From an uncultured Lachnospiraceae bacterium (GTDB taxonomy: Bacteria > Bacillota > Clostridia > Lachnospirales > Lachnospiraceae): 23,746 bases of DNA. The translations under genes were made by a program, and so were the position numbers. Shown one piece after another: positions 14,636-22,008 of the stretch. The stretch spans positions 1 through 23,746 of the forward strand of contig URRQ01000034.1 of NCBI GenBank assembly GCA_900550235.1. The letters are read 5' to 3'. Position 1 is the stretch's first letter. Each line of letters begins with the position of its first letter. Under the pieces are notes generated by a model. That model had not been told where the DNA came from, searched no databases, and saw only the letters and a list, made by a program, of their open reading frames with translations.

Positions 14636-16731
14636 TGAAAGACAGAATATTTATCGGGGACCGCTATGAGGTGCTCAGTAAAGTAGGCGCTGGCGGGATG
14701 GCAGACGTATACAAAGGAAAAGATCATAAGCTAAATCGTTTTGTTGCGATTAAGATTTTGAAAAAAGAATTTCGTGAGGATACAACTTTTGTCCAAAAAT
14801 TCCAGTCAGAAGCGCAGGCGGCAGCAGGTTTAATGCACCCAAACATTGTAAATGTATATGATGTAGGGGAAGAACAAGGATTATATTTTATGGTAATGGA
14901 ACTTGTTGAAGGAATTACACTGAAAGAATATATCCATAAAAAAGGAGCGCTTTCTCCAAAAGAGACTATCAGTATTGCAATTCAAGCAGCAAATGGTATT
15001 GAAGCAGCACATATGCACCACATTGTGCATCGAGATATCAAACCACAGAATATCATTATTTCCAAAGAAGGAAAGGTAAAAGTTACAGATTTTGGAATTG
15101 CAAAAGCGGCGTCTTCCAATACAATCAGTACCAATGTACTAGGCTCAGTACACTATACATCTCCGGAACAGGCAAGAGGGGGATATAGTGACTATAAGAG
15201 TGATATTTATTCACTTGGTATCACTATGTATGAGATGGTAACAGGAACATTGCCGTTTGACGGAGATTCTGCAGTTTCGGTTGCAATCAAACATTTGCAG
15301 GAAGAAATCACTCCTCCTTCAGAGCGTGTGGATGGAATTCCATATAGTTTAGAACAGATTATTATGAAGTGTACGCAGAAAAATGCAGATCGAAGATATC
15401 CGGATGTTAAATCGTTAAAGGATGATTTAAAACGCTCTCTTGTAGATCCGGAAGGAGACTTTGTAACAATCGGTCCGATGCGAGTAGCAGATGAAACAGT
15501 TATGTTTACAGCAGATGATGTGAATCGAATCAAAAGCGAAGCGGGCAGAAATCGTGGCAGATCAAAATATGACGATTATGACGATGATGATGACTATGAT
15601 GACGATGAATATAGTGATGACTATGACCGCGACGATGACTATGACGATTATGACGATGATGATGATTATGATGACAGAAGACGTGGAAGAAATAATGATG
15701 TAAATCCGAAGATGGCAAAAATCATGAAGATTCTCACGATTGTTGCGGTTGTAATTATTCTTTTTGTCATGGTATTTATTGTAGGACGTGCAACCGGATT
15801 ATTGAAATTTGGACCTACTTCTATTACGGAAGAGGATAAAAAAGAAGTAAAAGTTCCAAAACTTGTAGGAAAGACACAGGAAGAGGCTGAAAAAGCTTTA
15901 AAAGCATTAGGTCTCAAATTTAAAGTAAAATCAAAACAAGAGTCTGCAGAATATGAAGAAGGATATGTAATCAGTCAGGATCCAAAAGTAGGAACAAAGG
16001 TAAAGAAAGACTATGTTGTAACCGTTGTGATAAGCTCCGGCAAGACAGAAGAGGAAGTCTCTATTCCTGACGTATCCGGAAGAGCACAGGATGAAGCGAG
16101 AGACCTTTTAGAAGAAGAAGGTTTCATTGTGAAAGTAAGCACAGAATTTGAAACAAGTTCTGAATTTGAACAAGATGAAGTTATTCGTACCAATCCGGCG
16201 GCTGGAACTATGGCAAAAAAAGGAACAGAAGTTACATTGATCATCAGTTCCGGAGAAGATAAACCAGAGATTCCAAATCTTCTTGGAAAGACCAAGAAAG
16301 AAGCAGGGAAAATATTAGATGGTCTGGGAATCCATTATACAACAGAAGAAGTGTATAGTGAAAGCTATGAAAAAGGAAAAGTATGCTATCAGAGTAAAAA
16401 GGCAGGTACTCGGGTTGAAAGTGGTTCCTCGATTTCGCTTCAGATTAGCAAAGGCAAGAAACCGGAGGAAAAAGCAACCGTACCACCTTTGATGGGAAAA
16501 ACATTAAGTACAGCGAAATCTTTAATTTCCAGCGCAGGACTTGTAACAGGTGACGTGACATACGAATATAGTGAAGATGCACCGGCAGGTACTGTAATTG
16601 GAGTTACTCCAGGGGAAGGAAGTTCTGTTTCTATGAATACAAAAGTTGATATTGTAATTAGTAATGGTCCGGAACCGCAACCAACTCCAGACCCGGAAAG
16701 TCCAGATGGAAATGAACAGGGAGTGCAATAG
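14635..16731 (+). CDS. prkC: PASTA-domain Ser/Thr protein kinase (PrkC/PknB family)
   Basis: This 698-aa membrane kinase senses cell-wall fragments or lipid II outside and phosphorylates proteins inside, linking wall state to growth and spore revival. The kinase domain covers about residues 10-270: Gly-rich loop GAGGMADVYKG, Lys40, HRDIKPQN at 132-139, DFG at 152-154 and SPEQARGG. A juxtamembrane linker contains an extreme Asp/Tyr tract at 312-347. One transmembrane helix lies at about 363-383. Outside are four PASTA repeats (about 405-469, 475-540, 544-607, 614-678) and a short Pro/Glu-rich tail. Three to four PASTA repeats are normal; the Asp/Tyr tract is not. The gene overlaps the phosphatase gene by one base, and rsgA follows after 9 nt. 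Confidence 0.97.
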   Translation: MKDRIFIGDRYEVLSKVGAGGMADVYKGKDHKLNRFVAIKILKKEFREDTTFVQKFQSEAQAAAGLMHPNIVNVYDVGEEQGLYFMVMELVEGITLKEYIHKKGALSPKETISIAIQAANGIEAAHMHHIVHRDIKPQNIIISKEGKVKVTDFGIAKAASSNTISTNVLGSVHYTSPEQARGGYSDYKSDIYSLGITMYEMVTGTLPFDGDSAVSVAIKHLQEEITPPSERVDGIPYSLEQIIMKCTQKNADRRYPDVKSLKDDLKRSLVDPEGDFVTIGPMRVADETVMFTADDVNRIKSEAGRNRGRSKYDDYDDDDDYDDDEYSDDYDRDDDYDDYDDDDDYDDRRRGRNNDVNPKMAKIMKILTIVAVVIILFVMVFIVGRATGLLKFGPTSITEEDKKEVKVPKLVGKTQEEAEKALKALGLKFKVKSKQESAEYEEGYVISQDPKVGTKVKKDYVVTVVISSGKTEEEVSIPDVSGRAQDEARDLLEEEGFIVKVSTEFETSSEFEQDEVIRTNPAAGTMAKKGTEVTLIISSGEDKPEIPNLLGKTKKEAGKILDGLGIHYTTEEVYSESYEKGKVCYQSKKAGTRVESGSSISLQISKGKKPEEKATVPPLMGKTLSTAKSLISSAGLVTGDVTYEYSEDAPAGTVIGVTPGEGSSVSMNTKVDIVISNGPEPQPTPDPESPDGNEQGVQ
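15571..15675 (+). repeat. Low-complexity GAY-rich direct repeat coding for the Asp/Tyr tract
   Basis: A 33-nt unit (15571-15603) recurs at 15643-15675 with a single C/T difference; both copies encode DDYDDDDDYDD. The segment between them is made of the same GAT/GAC/TAT codons. The region lies in frame inside prkC and codes for residues 313-347 of the linker before the membrane helix. Such sequence can expand or contract by slippage, so strain-to-strain length variation is plausible. Confidence 0.85.
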
Positions 16732-16740
16732 TAAAGATAT

Positions 16741-17619
16741 ATGCAAGGAAAAATTGTAAAAGGGATTGCCGGATTCTACTACGTTCACGTAGTAGAATCC
16801 GGTATTTATGAATGTAAAGCAAAAGGCGCTTTTCGAAAGGAAAAGTTAAAACCACTTGTAGGGGATAATGTTGAAATTGACATTTTGGATGAAGAAAAGA
16901 AGCTTGGAAATATTACAAAAATATTAGAGCGGAAAAACGAATTAATTCGTCCGGCAGTTGCGAATATCGACCAGGCGCTAGTTGTTTTTGCAGTGACAAA
17001 ACCAAAACCACATTTTAATCTTTTGGATCGATTTCTTGTTATGATGGAATGCAAAGAAATACCAGTGGTTCTTGTATTTAACAAGAAAGATATTGCAGAA
17101 GAACAAGAGATTCGAGAACTTCAAGAAGTATACAGTCATTTGGGCTACACAGTAATTTTTACGAGCGCCAAAGAAGAGGAAAATGTAGAATTAGTAAAAA
17201 AAGTATTGGAGGAGAAAACGACAGTGGTTGCAGGGCCGTCTGGAGTGGGTAAATCCTCATTGATCAATCTTCTGCAAAATGGAATTGAGATGGAGACAGG
17301 AAGTATTAGTGAAAAAATTGAGCGTGGAAAACACACAACACGTCATTCGGAACTGATACCGATCAATGAAAATTCTTATATCATGGATACGCCGGGATTT
17401 AGTTCTCTCTATGTAAATGAATTTGAAAAGGAAGAGCTAAAATATTATTTTCCGGAATTTGAACCGTATGAAGGACAATGCAAATTTCACGGATGTGATC
17501 ATATTCATGAACCGGGCTGCGCTGTAAAAGAAGCGCTTGAAGAAGGAAAAATACATACGATACGATATCAAAATTATGTAGAGATGTATACGGAACTGAA
17601 AGGGAAGAAGAGGTACTAA
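16741..17619 (+). CDS. rsgA: Small ribosomal subunit biogenesis GTPase RsgA
   Basis: This 292-aa circularly permuted GTPase checks late maturation of the 30S subunit. An N-terminal OB fold (about 1-65) precedes the GTPase domain, whose motifs appear in permuted order: NKKD, TSAK, then GPSGVGKSS (165-173) and DTPGFS. The zinc site has Cys247, Cys252, His254 and Cys260 in the C-terminal CKFHGCDHIHEPGC segment. The length is normal. The start is not preceded by a good ribosome binding site; the nearest GGGAG lies about 16 nt away, inside the end of prkC, so translation may depend on coupling. Codons 10-21 contain a perfect 16-bp inverted repeat. RsgA followed by Rpe and ThiN after a PASTA kinase is a classic Firmicutes order. 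Confidence 0.97.
   Translation: MQGKIVKGIAGFYYVHVVESGIYECKAKGAFRKEKLKPLVGDNVEIDILDEEKKLGNITKILERKNELIRPAVANIDQALVVFAVTKPKPHFNLLDRFLVMMECKEIPVVLVFNKKDIAEEQEIRELQEVYSHLGYTVIFTSAKEEENVELVKKVLEEKTTVVAGPSGVGKSSLINLLQNGIEMETGSISEKIERGKHTTRHSELIPINENSYIMDTPGFSSLYVNEFEKEELKYYFPEFEPYEGQCKFHGCDHIHEPGCAVKEALEEGKIHTIRYQNYVEMYTELKGKKRY
16769..16802. repeat. Perfect 16-bp inverted repeat inside the start of rsgA
   Basis: The left arm CCGGATTCTACTACGT (16769-16784) and right arm ACGTAGTAGAATCCGG (16787-16802) are exact reverse complements with only TC between them. As RNA it would form a hairpin of about 14-15 bp starting 28 nt after the A of the rsgA start codon. No T-run follows on either strand, so it is not an intrinsic terminator. 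It encodes the normal RsgA segment GFYYVHVVESG, so it is not an insertion. Confidence 0.9.
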
Positions 17620-17621
17620 GA

Positions 17622-18290
17622 ATGAAATATATTTTAGCGCCGTCAATATTAGCGGCAGATTTTAAAAATCTTGGGAATGAAATCAAATCTACAGAAGAAA
17701 ATGGAGCAGAATATCTCCACTTTGATGTGATGGATGGATTGTTTGTGCCGAGCATTTCATTTGGAATGCCGGTATTAAAATCGATCAAAAGTTGTACAAA
17801 TCAAGTGATGGATGCTCATTTGATGATCAATGAACCGATTCGATATGTAGAAGCCTTTCAAGAGGCAGGCGCTGATCTGATCACAGTTCATCTTGAGGCA
17901 TGCGAGGATGTGGATGCGACACTTGCAAAAATCAAAGAATGTGGACTAAAAGCCGGAATTTCTATCTGCCCGGACGCTCCGGTGTCTGCGCTGGAACCAT
18001 ATGTGGACAAAGTAGATATGGTACTGATCATGTCTGTACACCCAGGCTTCGGAGGTCAGAAATTTATTGAGAATTCTTTGGAAAAGATACGAGAAACAAG
18101 AACTATGTTGAATGAAAAAGGACTTCAGACAGATATTCAAGTAGATGGTGGTATTTATTTGACAAATGTTCGAGAAGTTCTCGATGCAGGAGCAAATATT
18201 ATTGTTGCAGGTTCTGCGGTGTTCAAAGGTGGAAATGGAGCAGAAAATACAAAACAATTCATGGAGATTTTAAAAGGCTATGAAAAGTAG
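17622..18290 (+). CDS. rpe: Ribulose-phosphate 3-epimerase
   Basis: This 222-aa TIM-barrel enzyme interconverts D-ribulose 5-phosphate and D-xylulose 5-phosphate in the pentose phosphate pathway. The start ILAPSILAADF, the metal and catalytic residues in HFDVMDG (His33, Asp35) and DAHLMI (His66), the VHPGFGGQKF loop and the phosphate-binding VDGGI and AGSAVF segments are all present. The length is normal. It begins 2 nt after rsgA and its last 11 bases overlap the thiN gene, so it is part of the same transcript. Confidence 0.98.
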   Translation: MKYILAPSILAADFKNLGNEIKSTEENGAEYLHFDVMDGLFVPSISFGMPVLKSIKSCTNQVMDAHLMINEPIRYVEAFQEAGADLITVHLEACEDVDATLAKIKECGLKAGISICPDAPVSALEPYVDKVDMVLIMSVHPGFGGQKFIENSLEKIRETRTMLNEKGLQTDIQVDGGIYLTNVREVLDAGANIIVAGSAVFKGGNGAENTKQFMEILKGYEK

Positions 18291-18948
18291 AGCAATCATT
18301 ATAAGCGGTGGGATGCTGGAGAAGGAGTTTGTGCTACAAGAGTGGAAACAACATCAAGAATCTGGGGATAATTGTTTTCTGATCGGTGTGGACAGTGGAA
18401 ATCGTTTCTTATATGAGCAGCAGATAACACCGGATTATATCGTGGGTGATTTTGATAGCCTTCCGGAAGAAATTGTTCGGTATTATAAAGAAGAGACAAA
18501 TATTCCAATCCGGGAATTCGATCCGGTAAAAGACTCTACAGATACGGAAATTGCGGTTAGGCTTGCATTAGAAAAAGAGTGTGACAGCCTCTTTCTCTAT
18601 GGCGCGACAGGGACAAGGCTCGACCATGTGCTCGGTAATATTCAAGTGCTTTCGATTCCACATCGCGCAGGCGTTCCGGCAGAAATCCGAGACAGTCATA
18701 ACCGGATACGAATGATAGAAAAAGAAATATGCTTTGAAAAGGCGGAGATGTTCGGACCATATTTTTCCGTATTTCCGTTAGATGGCGTTGTAGAACATTT
18801 CTTCATCGAAGGGGCAAAATACCCGCTTTTCGACCATACACTGGTTCCGTATGACAGCTTATGCGTAAGCAATCAGGCGAAAGAAGAAAAAGTGACGATT
18901 AAGTTCCCGAAAGGTTTGGTTGTTCTGATGGAGACGAGAGATTTTTGA
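18280..18948 (+). CDS. thiN: Thiamin pyrophosphokinase
   Basis: This 222-aa enzyme would convert thiamin plus ATP to thiamin diphosphate, the cofactor needed by, for example, the pyruvate:ferredoxin oxidoreductase further downstream. Family motifs are visible in order: GVDSGNRFL, YIVGDFDSLP (metal binding), DSTDTEIA and GATGTRLDHVLGN. The C-terminal beta domain includes the thiamin-binding region near SNQ. The ATG at 18280 overlaps rpe by 11 bases and has AAAAGG just upstream. It is the last housekeeping gene of the run; the following genes are smaller and of accessory character. Confidence 0.94.
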   Translation: MKSRAIIISGGMLEKEFVLQEWKQHQESGDNCFLIGVDSGNRFLYEQQITPDYIVGDFDSLPEEIVRYYKEETNIPIREFDPVKDSTDTEIAVRLALEKECDSLFLYGATGTRLDHVLGNIQVLSIPHRAGVPAEIRDSHNRIRMIEKEICFEKAEMFGPYFSVFPLDGVVEHFFIEGAKYPLFDHTLVPYDSLCVSNQAKEEKVTIKFPKGLVVLMETRDF

Positions 18949-18974
18949 AATTAAAGATGAAAGGGGAGTTTTAT

Positions 18975-19202
18975 ATGAGGTGTCCTTATTGTAATGAAGA
19001 AATGACACCAGGTTATATCCAGTGTCGAGACGGTGTTTATTGGAGCAAGAAAAAAAGACCGGTTGCGGCATTGCCGCCAATAACAGGAGAGTTTGTTGAT
19101 TTAAGAACAATAGGTGACGGGGAGTATAAACATTATGCAACTGCATACAATTGTCCCGCATGCAAGAAAATAGTAATTGATTATGATATGGGTGATAGGT
19201 AA
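18975..19202 (+). CDS. Small Cys-rich protein, DUF6487-like
   Basis: This 75-aa protein starts MRCPYCNEEMTPGYIQ and ends with YNCPACKKIVIDY, so two CxxC pairs could bind one zinc ion. The phrase GYIQCRDGVYW followed by a basic stretch and ALPP is what I recall from the DUF6487 (PF20097) family of unknown function; this is from memory and not a search. The frame also continues upstream to a TTG at 18945, but ATG 18975 is preceded by AAGGGGAG at the right distance, so I use it. It lies 26 nt after thiN. A terminator overlaps its stop codon, so it is probably the last gene of the long housekeeping transcript. Confidence 0.8.
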   Translation: MRCPYCNEEMTPGYIQCRDGVYWSKKKRPVAALPPITGEFVDLRTIGDGEYKHYATAYNCPACKKIVIDYDMGDR

Positions 19203-19220
19203 TTCTATCACCTATTTTTC
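19188..19220 (+). terminator. Intrinsic terminator overlapping the stop codon of the DUF6487-like gene
   Basis: GGTGATAG (19191-19198) pairs with CTATCACC (19205-19212), extended outward by a G-U and two A-U pairs. The loop GTAATT holds the stop codon TAA (19200-19202). TATTTTTCT follows directly, a good U-tract. This is the natural end of the priA-to-thiN transcript. Confidence 0.85.
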
Positions 19221-19281
19221 TATTCTGAATAGTATGTGAATTTAGAAAAAAGATATAGCATCGTAAAAGAAAGAAGAGATT

Positions 19282-19953
19282 ATGACGAAGAATATGAAAG
19301 ATAAGCTTGTACAACAAACGACCATTATTGGAGGCGAAGATGGTCCGGTAAGCGTTTTTATTGCCGGAAAAGGCGATGATTTTAAATTGCTATTAAAGGA
19401 TAGATTTAGAAATAAGCGATATCAGATGAGACGTAAAAGAGTAGAAAAGAGAATTCGGCCGGAAGCGCATACAAAAGAAGAGACCATCACTTATGCAAAA
19501 GAAAAATATGGTTTTCTTCCGTTAGATGAAACACAACGGAAGTATAAGAGTGAGAAAAGGTGTGTGCGAGAAGGAATTGTTTATAAACATAGACCTGAAT
19601 TACTAGGAGAACTCTTAAATATTACAACACCTGATGTTTCGAATGAAAAGTCTCTGCGAGAATTTTATGAATTGTTACAAGAAAGAGAAAGAAAAATAGA
19701 GGCAATTTCCGATGAAGAAGTACCAATGGATTTCCGAATGCTTGAATTGGTAATAGGGGAAGGACATTTGGAAATGATTTTGGACTTCCGGTGGGATATT
19801 TTTGCAGTGAGTTATGGCGGTGATCGGAAACAGATGAGAAAGCTTAGACGGATTGCACAAGATTTGTATTTTTATTACGGTGTGACGGAAGAGGACATTA
19901 CAAATCAAACAGAACGCTACTCGGCATTGGTGAGTGTATGGAGTGGTGACTGA
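19282..19953 (+). CDS. Unrecognised protein with a decarboxylase-beta-like N-terminal motif
   Basis: I do not recognise this 223-aa protein as a whole. Residues 13-29 (TTIIGGEDGPVSVFIAGK region) resemble the conserved (A/G)xDGPT-hydrophobic motif of sodium-translocating decarboxylase beta subunits, but the membrane helices of that family are absent. A very basic stretch follows (about 40-60). The rest is charged and soluble, ending with an aromatic-rich segment (RIAQDLYFYYGV). No signal peptide is visible. The ATG follows AAAGAAGAGATT, a moderate binding site, and the gene comes after a terminator, so it needs its own promoter; I see no strong one in 19213-19281. It lies between a small zinc-ribbon gene and a broken repeat protein gene, which suggests accessory DNA. 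Function unknown. Confidence 0.7.
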   Translation: MTKNMKDKLVQQTTIIGGEDGPVSVFIAGKGDDFKLLLKDRFRNKRYQMRRKRVEKRIRPEAHTKEETITYAKEKYGFLPLDETQRKYKSEKRCVREGIVYKHRPELLGELLNITTPDVSNEKSLREFYELLQERERKIEAISDEEVPMDFRMLELVIGEGHLEMILDFRWDIFAVSYGGDRKQMRKLRRIAQDLYFYYGVTEEDITNQTERYSALVSVWSGD

Positions 19954-19958
19954 TTTTG

Positions 19959-19986
19959 ACTTGACCACTTGACCAGTGCAAGTGGT
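19959..19986 (+). repeat. Tandem octamer and hairpin before the LRR remnant
   Basis: ACTTGACC occurs twice in direct succession (19959-19966 and 19967-19974). The second copy also takes part in a hairpin: ACCACTTG (19964-19971) pairs with CAAGTGGT (19979-19986) around a 7-nt loop. GGCCATCC follows, without a T-run, so it is not an intrinsic terminator. It lies six bases after the preceding stop codon and may mark a recombination junction. Confidence 0.6.
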
Positions 19987-20471
19987 GGCCATCCTTAACT
20001 TCATTTAGCATACCTAGTAATGTCGAAGAAATTAAAGCGGGAATGTTTATGTGTTGTCACAATCTTTTAGATGTCAATATTTCAGACAATATAAGAAAGA
20101 TTTGTGAAAGAGCTTTTTGGAGATGTGAGAATATTTCTTTGATAGTTCCGGATGACGTTGAGGTGATTGATACCAGTGCCTTTAAAGGAGTTAATCAAGA
20201 AAAACTACATATTAGTAACCCCGATCAAAGATATTTTGAAGATTGGCCGTATGGTGAAGATGTAATAAGTCGTGAGTATGGTAAGGGTATAGTGTCACGA
20301 TGTGATTTTATTAGCAAAATCAGGTACAGTTTGGAAATTGATATCAATGGCACGAAAAGATGTAAAGACTATCCGGGCGACTTTGATAAGTCATTTAGAT
20401 TTATTTCTGAAGAAAACAAAATGAGACACAATGACACTATTACAAGAATGCGTAAATTCGAAACAGCTTAG
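19965..20471 (+). pseudogene. 5'-truncated leucine-rich repeat (BspA/LRR_5-like) remnant
   Basis: The first ATG of this frame is at 20043 (142 aa), but LRR_5-like sequence clearly continues upstream of it: codons from 19992 read SLTSFSIPSNVEEIKAGMF, then CCHNLLDVNISDNIRKICERAFWRCENISLIVPDDVEVIDTSAF. This is about two and a half copies of the BspA-type pattern, in which a hydrophobic I-P segment is followed by an AF-x-x-C turn. The open frame reaches back only to 19965, after a stop at 19962-19964, and contains no ATG, GTG or TTG before 20043, nor a binding site for 20043. I therefore read it as the C-terminal end of a larger repeat protein that lost its 5' part. After the repeats, about 80 residues without recognisable motif end at 20471. 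A short expressed protein from 20043 cannot be excluded. Confidence 0.65.
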
Positions 20472-20491
20472 GACTTAAAAGGTATTAGGTG

Positions 20492-20776
20492 ATGCGACTA
20501 CTTTATTACAAACAACTTGATGTGTACCAATTGCTGGATGTTAAGGAATGCTCTAAAGTGATTGTAGAATTGTCTGCGGATGGAATTGAAATAGATGAGC
20601 CGCTAATATTACACCGTTGGAATGGTAAGCATTTGAAATTTGATTATGATTTTTTTGTTCCTATGGATTACAAGAGAAAAAAGATCTTTTTCAAAGCCAA
20701 TATATATTTTGATGAGCAAATTATCTGTTTGATAAGATTGAAAAACTCAGAACCTTATGCTATACTTTATACTTGA
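20492..20776 (+). CDS. Hypothetical 94-aa protein
   Basis: I do not recognise this small protein. It is rich in aromatic and charged residues (for example KFDYDFFVPMDYKRKKIFFKANIYFDEQIICLIRL), suggesting a compact beta-rich soluble fold; no signal peptide, membrane helix or cysteine motif is seen. The frame opens with GTG 20489 and ATG 20492; AAAAGG (20477-20482) is better spaced for the ATG. It follows the LRR remnant by about 20 nt and has no terminator after it. It may be a real small accessory gene or another fragment. Confidence 0.45.
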   Translation: MRLLYYKQLDVYQLLDVKECSKVIVELSADGIEIDEPLILHRWNGKHLKFDYDFFVPMDYKRKKIFFKANIYFDEQIICLIRLKNSEPYAILYT

Positions 20777-20899
20777 ATTAGAGTTTGAAGTAGCCGTGCC
20801 ACCAGTTAAATAAAAATGGTGTAAAAAGTGCGTAGTAAAAATATAGAGAAAGGCAGAAACCTAGTAAAATCAAAGGTTTCTGAACAGGTAAAGATAAAA
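20777..20899 (+). other. Leader region before ychF with a 9-bp hairpin
   Basis: No gene is supported here, although the ychF frame stays open back to a GTG at 20828. CAGAAACCT (20854-20862) and AGGTTTCTG (20874-20882) form a perfect 9-bp inverted repeat with an 11-nt loop, ending 17 nt before the ychF ATG; AGG of the weak binding site follows directly. A weak candidate promoter is TTGAAG (20785-20790) and TAAATA (20807-20812) at 16 nt. I am not sure of the promoter. Confidence 0.5.
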
Positions 20900-21997
20900 A
20901 TGAAACTAGGAATTGTCGGACTTCCGAATGTCGGAAAAAGTACATTATTTAATTCATTGACAAAAGCAGGAGCAGAATCTGCAAATTATCCATTCTGTAC
21001 AATTGATCCGAACGTAGGTGTTGTTACAGTGCCGGATAAGCGTTTGGATGTGTTAGGAGAAATGTACCATACGAAAAAAATTGTACCTGCAGCGATTGAG
21101 TTTGTTGACATTGCAGGTCTTGTAAAAGGAGCATCGAAAGGAGAAGGACTTGGAAACCAGTTCCTTGCAAATATCCGTGAAGTCGATGCAATTGTACATG
21201 TAGTCAGATGTTTTGAAGATGGCAATATTGTACACGTAGACGGAAGTATTGATCCGCTTCGTGATATTGAGACTATCAATTTAGAATTGATTTTCTCAGA
21301 TATTGAAATCTTAGAGAGAAGAATTGCAAAAGCAGTAAAAGTAGCGAGAAATGATAAAACAGTAGCAAAAGAACTTGCTCTTTTGGAAAGAATTAAAGCA
21401 TATTTAGAAGAAGGAAAGCTTGCACGTGGATTTGAAACAAATGATGAAGATGAGCAGGCTTGGTTGGAAAGCTACAATCTTCTTACATATAAACCGGTTA
21501 TTTTCGCAGCGAATGTAACAGAAGATGATCTTGCAGATGATGGCGCATCTAATGCGGGAGTACAGGCAGTTCGTGAATATGCAAAAGAAGCAAATTGTGA
21601 AGTATTTGTTGTATGTGCGCAGATTGAGCAGGAAATCGCAGAGTTAGATGATGACGAGAAGAAGATGTTCTTAGAAGATCTTGGACTTACAGAATCCGGT
21701 CTTGAAAAATTGATTCGTGCAAGCTATCACTTGCTTGGACTCATCAGTTACTTAACAGCAGGTGAACCGGAAGTTCGTGCATGGACGATCAAGAGAGGAA
21801 CAAAAGCGCCACAGGCAGCAGGAAAGATCCATTCTGATTTTGAACGTGGATTCATTCGTGCGGAAATCGTAAGCTATGACGACCTGATGGATTGTGGAAC
21901 TTACAATGCGGCTAAAGAAAAAGGTCTTGTAAGATTGGAAGGAAAAGAATATGTGGTGCAGGATGGGGATATTATTCTGTTCCGATTTAATGTTTAA
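20900..21997 (+). CDS. ychF: Redox-regulated ATPase/GTPase YchF (OLA1 family)
   Basis: This 365-aa P-loop NTPase of the Obg superfamily binds ribosomes and has been tied to translation control and oxidative stress. The P-loop is GLPNVGKST (7-15), the G3 motif is DIAGLVKGASKGEGLGNQFL, and the G4 motif reads NVTE (205-208) instead of NKxD, the change that explains the ATP preference of this family. A C-terminal TGS domain (about 280-365) contains KAPQAAGKIHSDFERGFIRA and ends with DGDIILFRFNV. The open frame extends 24 codons upstream to GTG 20828, but MKLGIVGLPNVGKST at 20900 is the usual family start and gives the normal length. A terminator follows. Confidence 0.97.
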   Translation: MKLGIVGLPNVGKSTLFNSLTKAGAESANYPFCTIDPNVGVVTVPDKRLDVLGEMYHTKKIVPAAIEFVDIAGLVKGASKGEGLGNQFLANIREVDAIVHVVRCFEDGNIVHVDGSIDPLRDIETINLELIFSDIEILERRIAKAVKVARNDKTVAKELALLERIKAYLEEGKLARGFETNDEDEQAWLESYNLLTYKPVIFAANVTEDDLADDGASNAGVQAVREYAKEANCEVFVVCAQIEQEIAELDDDEKKMFLEDLGLTESGLEKLIRASYHLLGLISYLTAGEPEVRAWTIKRGTKAPQAAGKIHSDFERGFIRAEIVSYDDLMDCGTYNAAKEKGLVRLEGKEYVVQDGDIILFRFNV

Positions 21998-22008
21998 CTA
22001 AATTCGAT

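Noticed and set aside
15530..15718. A His-rich minus-strand frame that looks like a metal-binding peptide
   Set aside because: It is the exact reverse reading of the GAT/GAC codons of the Asp/Tyr tract in prkC; the His content is a mirror effect.
16769..16802. The rsgA palindrome as a terminator for prkC or as a small mobile repeat (MITE or REP)
   Set aside because: There is no T-run on either strand, no flanking target duplication, and the bases encode a normal conserved part of RsgA; I saw no second copy in the window.
20828..20899. GTG 20828 as the ychF start, giving 24 extra residues
   Set aside because: The family starts at MKLGIVGLPNVGKST, the extension has no resemblance to the family, and the hairpin in the leader fits untranslated RNA better.
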